A stretch of 6,699 nt of DNA, from contig SXYE01000009.1 of NCBI GenBank assembly GCA_005789325.1, forward strand, positions 1 through 6,699. The letters are read 5' to 3'. The notes below the pieces were generated by a model. The model ran no database searches. It was given only the letters and a program-made list of their open reading frames with translations, and was not told the DNA's origin. Shown piece by piece: positions 5,962 to 6,699 of this stretch (position 1 is its first letter; every line of letters starts with the position of its first letter). The DNA is from Actinomycetota bacterium. GTDB taxonomy: Bacteria > Actinomycetota > Actinomycetes > S36-B12 > UBA5976. A program made the position numbers and the translations under genes.

Positions 5962-6600
5962 TTAACGGTTGAAGGCAGAAATGATGACACTTACTCCCAA
6001 AGCGATGATGATTAAGCCACCTGCTCCGCTTATCTTTTCGATTCGGTTGGGGGTTTCAGCTAACCAATTTCTGGCTGTGCCGGCAACGATGCCCCAAGTG
6101 CCATCGCTTATCACTGCAATGACAAAAAATACTGTGGCAAGAAAAATCATTTGTAAAATAATTTGTCCTTGGCTTCTGTCAACAAATTGGGGAAGAATTG
6201 CTGCAAAAAATACTAAAGATTTTGGATTTAAGAATCCTACTACAAATCCTTGTTTAAACAATTGTGCAGTTGGCTTTGGATCAGATTTAGTTACTAGGGC
6301 TTTTGCAACATCTTTTCTAGTTTTTACTGCGTCATAACCTAAATAAACTAAATAACCTCCACCTAATACTCCAACTAGTGCATAAGCAATATCAGAGCTT
6401 TGTACAAAGGTTCCAATACCAATAGCTACTGCCAAAGATCCGGTGAACATTCCCACAGAATTACCAGCAACATTTACTAACGCAGCTTTTTTCCCATAGG
6501 AAATTCCTCTGCCGATAGTGAAAAGAACACTTGGCCCAGGGATGATGATTATTAAAAATGATGCGATTGCAAAAGCAATCACGTCACCAATTGGAGGCAT
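5962..6600 (-). CDS. LysE/RhtB family exporter
   Basis: This 212-residue integral membrane protein belongs to the LysE/RhtB translocators, which export amino acids or related compounds by proton antiport. The substrate cannot be told from sequence. Family landmarks are PGPSVLFTIGRGISYGKKAA at 21-40, near the end of the first helix, and GFLNPKSLVFFAAILPQF at 122-139. About six hydrophobic segments are visible (roughly 7-27, 41-63, 71-91, 117-138, 149-168, 190-210), with a polar loop at 92-116. Length is typical. The ATG at 6600 places the PGP motif at the usual distance from the N-terminus. There is no good Shine-Dalgarno; the gene starts 6 bp after the stop of the preceding minus-strand gene, suggesting co-transcription. 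A 98-bp gap separates it from phoH. Confidence 0.93.
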   Translation of the reverse strand: MPPIGDVIAFAIASFLIIIIPGPSVLFTIGRGISYGKKAALVNVAGNSVGMFTGSLAVAIGIGTFVQSSDIAYALVGVLGGGYLVYLGYDAVKTRKDVAKALVTKSDPKPTAQLFKQGFVVGFLNPKSLVFFAAILPQFVDRSQGQIILQMIFLATVFFVIAVISDGTWGIVAGTARNWLAETPNRIEKISGAGGLIIIALGVSVIISAFNR

Positions 6601-6606
6601 TTGATT

Positions 6607-6699
6607 CTAAATGTCTTCTTTGAATCTTTTATCTGTCTTTTTTAAACTTCTGATCATAAAATAAGAAATAACGGCAACTGCTATTCCTAAAAGAAGAAA
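6607..6699 (-). CDS. C-terminal end of a small membrane protein (5' part outside the window)
   Basis: An open frame enters from the right edge and ends with TAG at 6607-6609. Its 30 visible residues are a hydrophobic helix (FLLLGIAVAVISYFMI) followed by a basic, charged tail (RSLKKTDKRFKEDI). This is the pattern of a single-pass or C-terminal membrane anchor with a cytoplasmic positive end. It is not preceded by any stop within the window, and it lies 6 bp before the LysE-type gene on the same strand, so it is probably its operon partner. I do not recognise the family; small single-helix proteins with such tails are common in actinobacteria. Confidence 0.6.
   Translation of the reverse strand, partial: FLLLGIAVAVISYFMIRSLKKTDKRFKEDI

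Noticed and set aside
5969..6337. A 122-codon plus-strand frame opposite the LysE-type gene
   Set aside because: The minus-strand protein has clear LysE/RhtB motifs over the same region; the plus-strand product is compositionally odd and resembles no family I know.
1..6699. Mobile element, CRISPR, phage or defence island
   Set aside because: No transposase, integrase, terminal repeats, spaced direct repeats or composition break was seen; all identifiable genes are core or ordinary chromosomal genes.

Overview
The window is an ordinary, very compact core-genome segment of an AT-rich bacterium. The gene set and order (ispH beside xseA-xseB, then a DUF4245 membrane protein, a fumarase and a PIN-PhoH protein) match a neighbourhood typical of Actinobacteria. 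In Mycobacterium and Streptomyces, homologues of these genes cluster together. The low G+C, near-zero spacers and probable leaderless starts suggest a streamlined low-GC actinobacterium, such as the freshwater acI/Nanopelagicales type. That assignment is inference from gene order and composition; no marker RNA is present.

Layout. Positions 1-366 (minus) hold the N-terminal 122 codons of ispH, cut by the window edge. A 59-bp divergent promoter region separates it from xseA (426-1634) and xseB (1653-1874), the two subunits of exonuclease VII. xseB ends exactly where the convergent DUF4245 gene (1875-2414, minus) ends. A divergent 89-bp gap leads to a class I Fe-S fumarase (2504-4171). Its stop codon overlaps the start of a small lipoprotein gene (4168-4542), whose C-terminal domain looks like the I78/potato-inhibitor-I type of peptidase inhibitor. 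After a 4-bp convergent gap come three minus-strand genes: a PIN-PhoH ATPase (4547-5863), a LysE/RhtB-type exporter (5962-6600) and the C-terminal end of a small membrane protein (6607-6699).

The genes do not form one pathway. ispH makes isoprenoid precursors, XseAB degrades single-stranded DNA, fumarase serves the TCA cycle, PhoH is an RNA-directed ATPase/nuclease, and LysE exports amino acids or related metabolites. The recognisable actinobacterial order is the main contextual signal. The class II fructose-bisphosphatase gene glpX, often found between DUF4245 and fumarase in relatives, is missing here.

No intergenic stretch exceeds about 100 bp. I see no tRNA, rRNA, CRISPR, transposon, prophage or convincing hairpin terminator. 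I do not find a novel multi-gene system. The most interesting items are the paired leaderless promoters at ispH/xseA, the inhibitor-like lipoprotein fused by overlap to the fumarase gene, and a perfect 10-bp inverted repeat just upstream of phoH.
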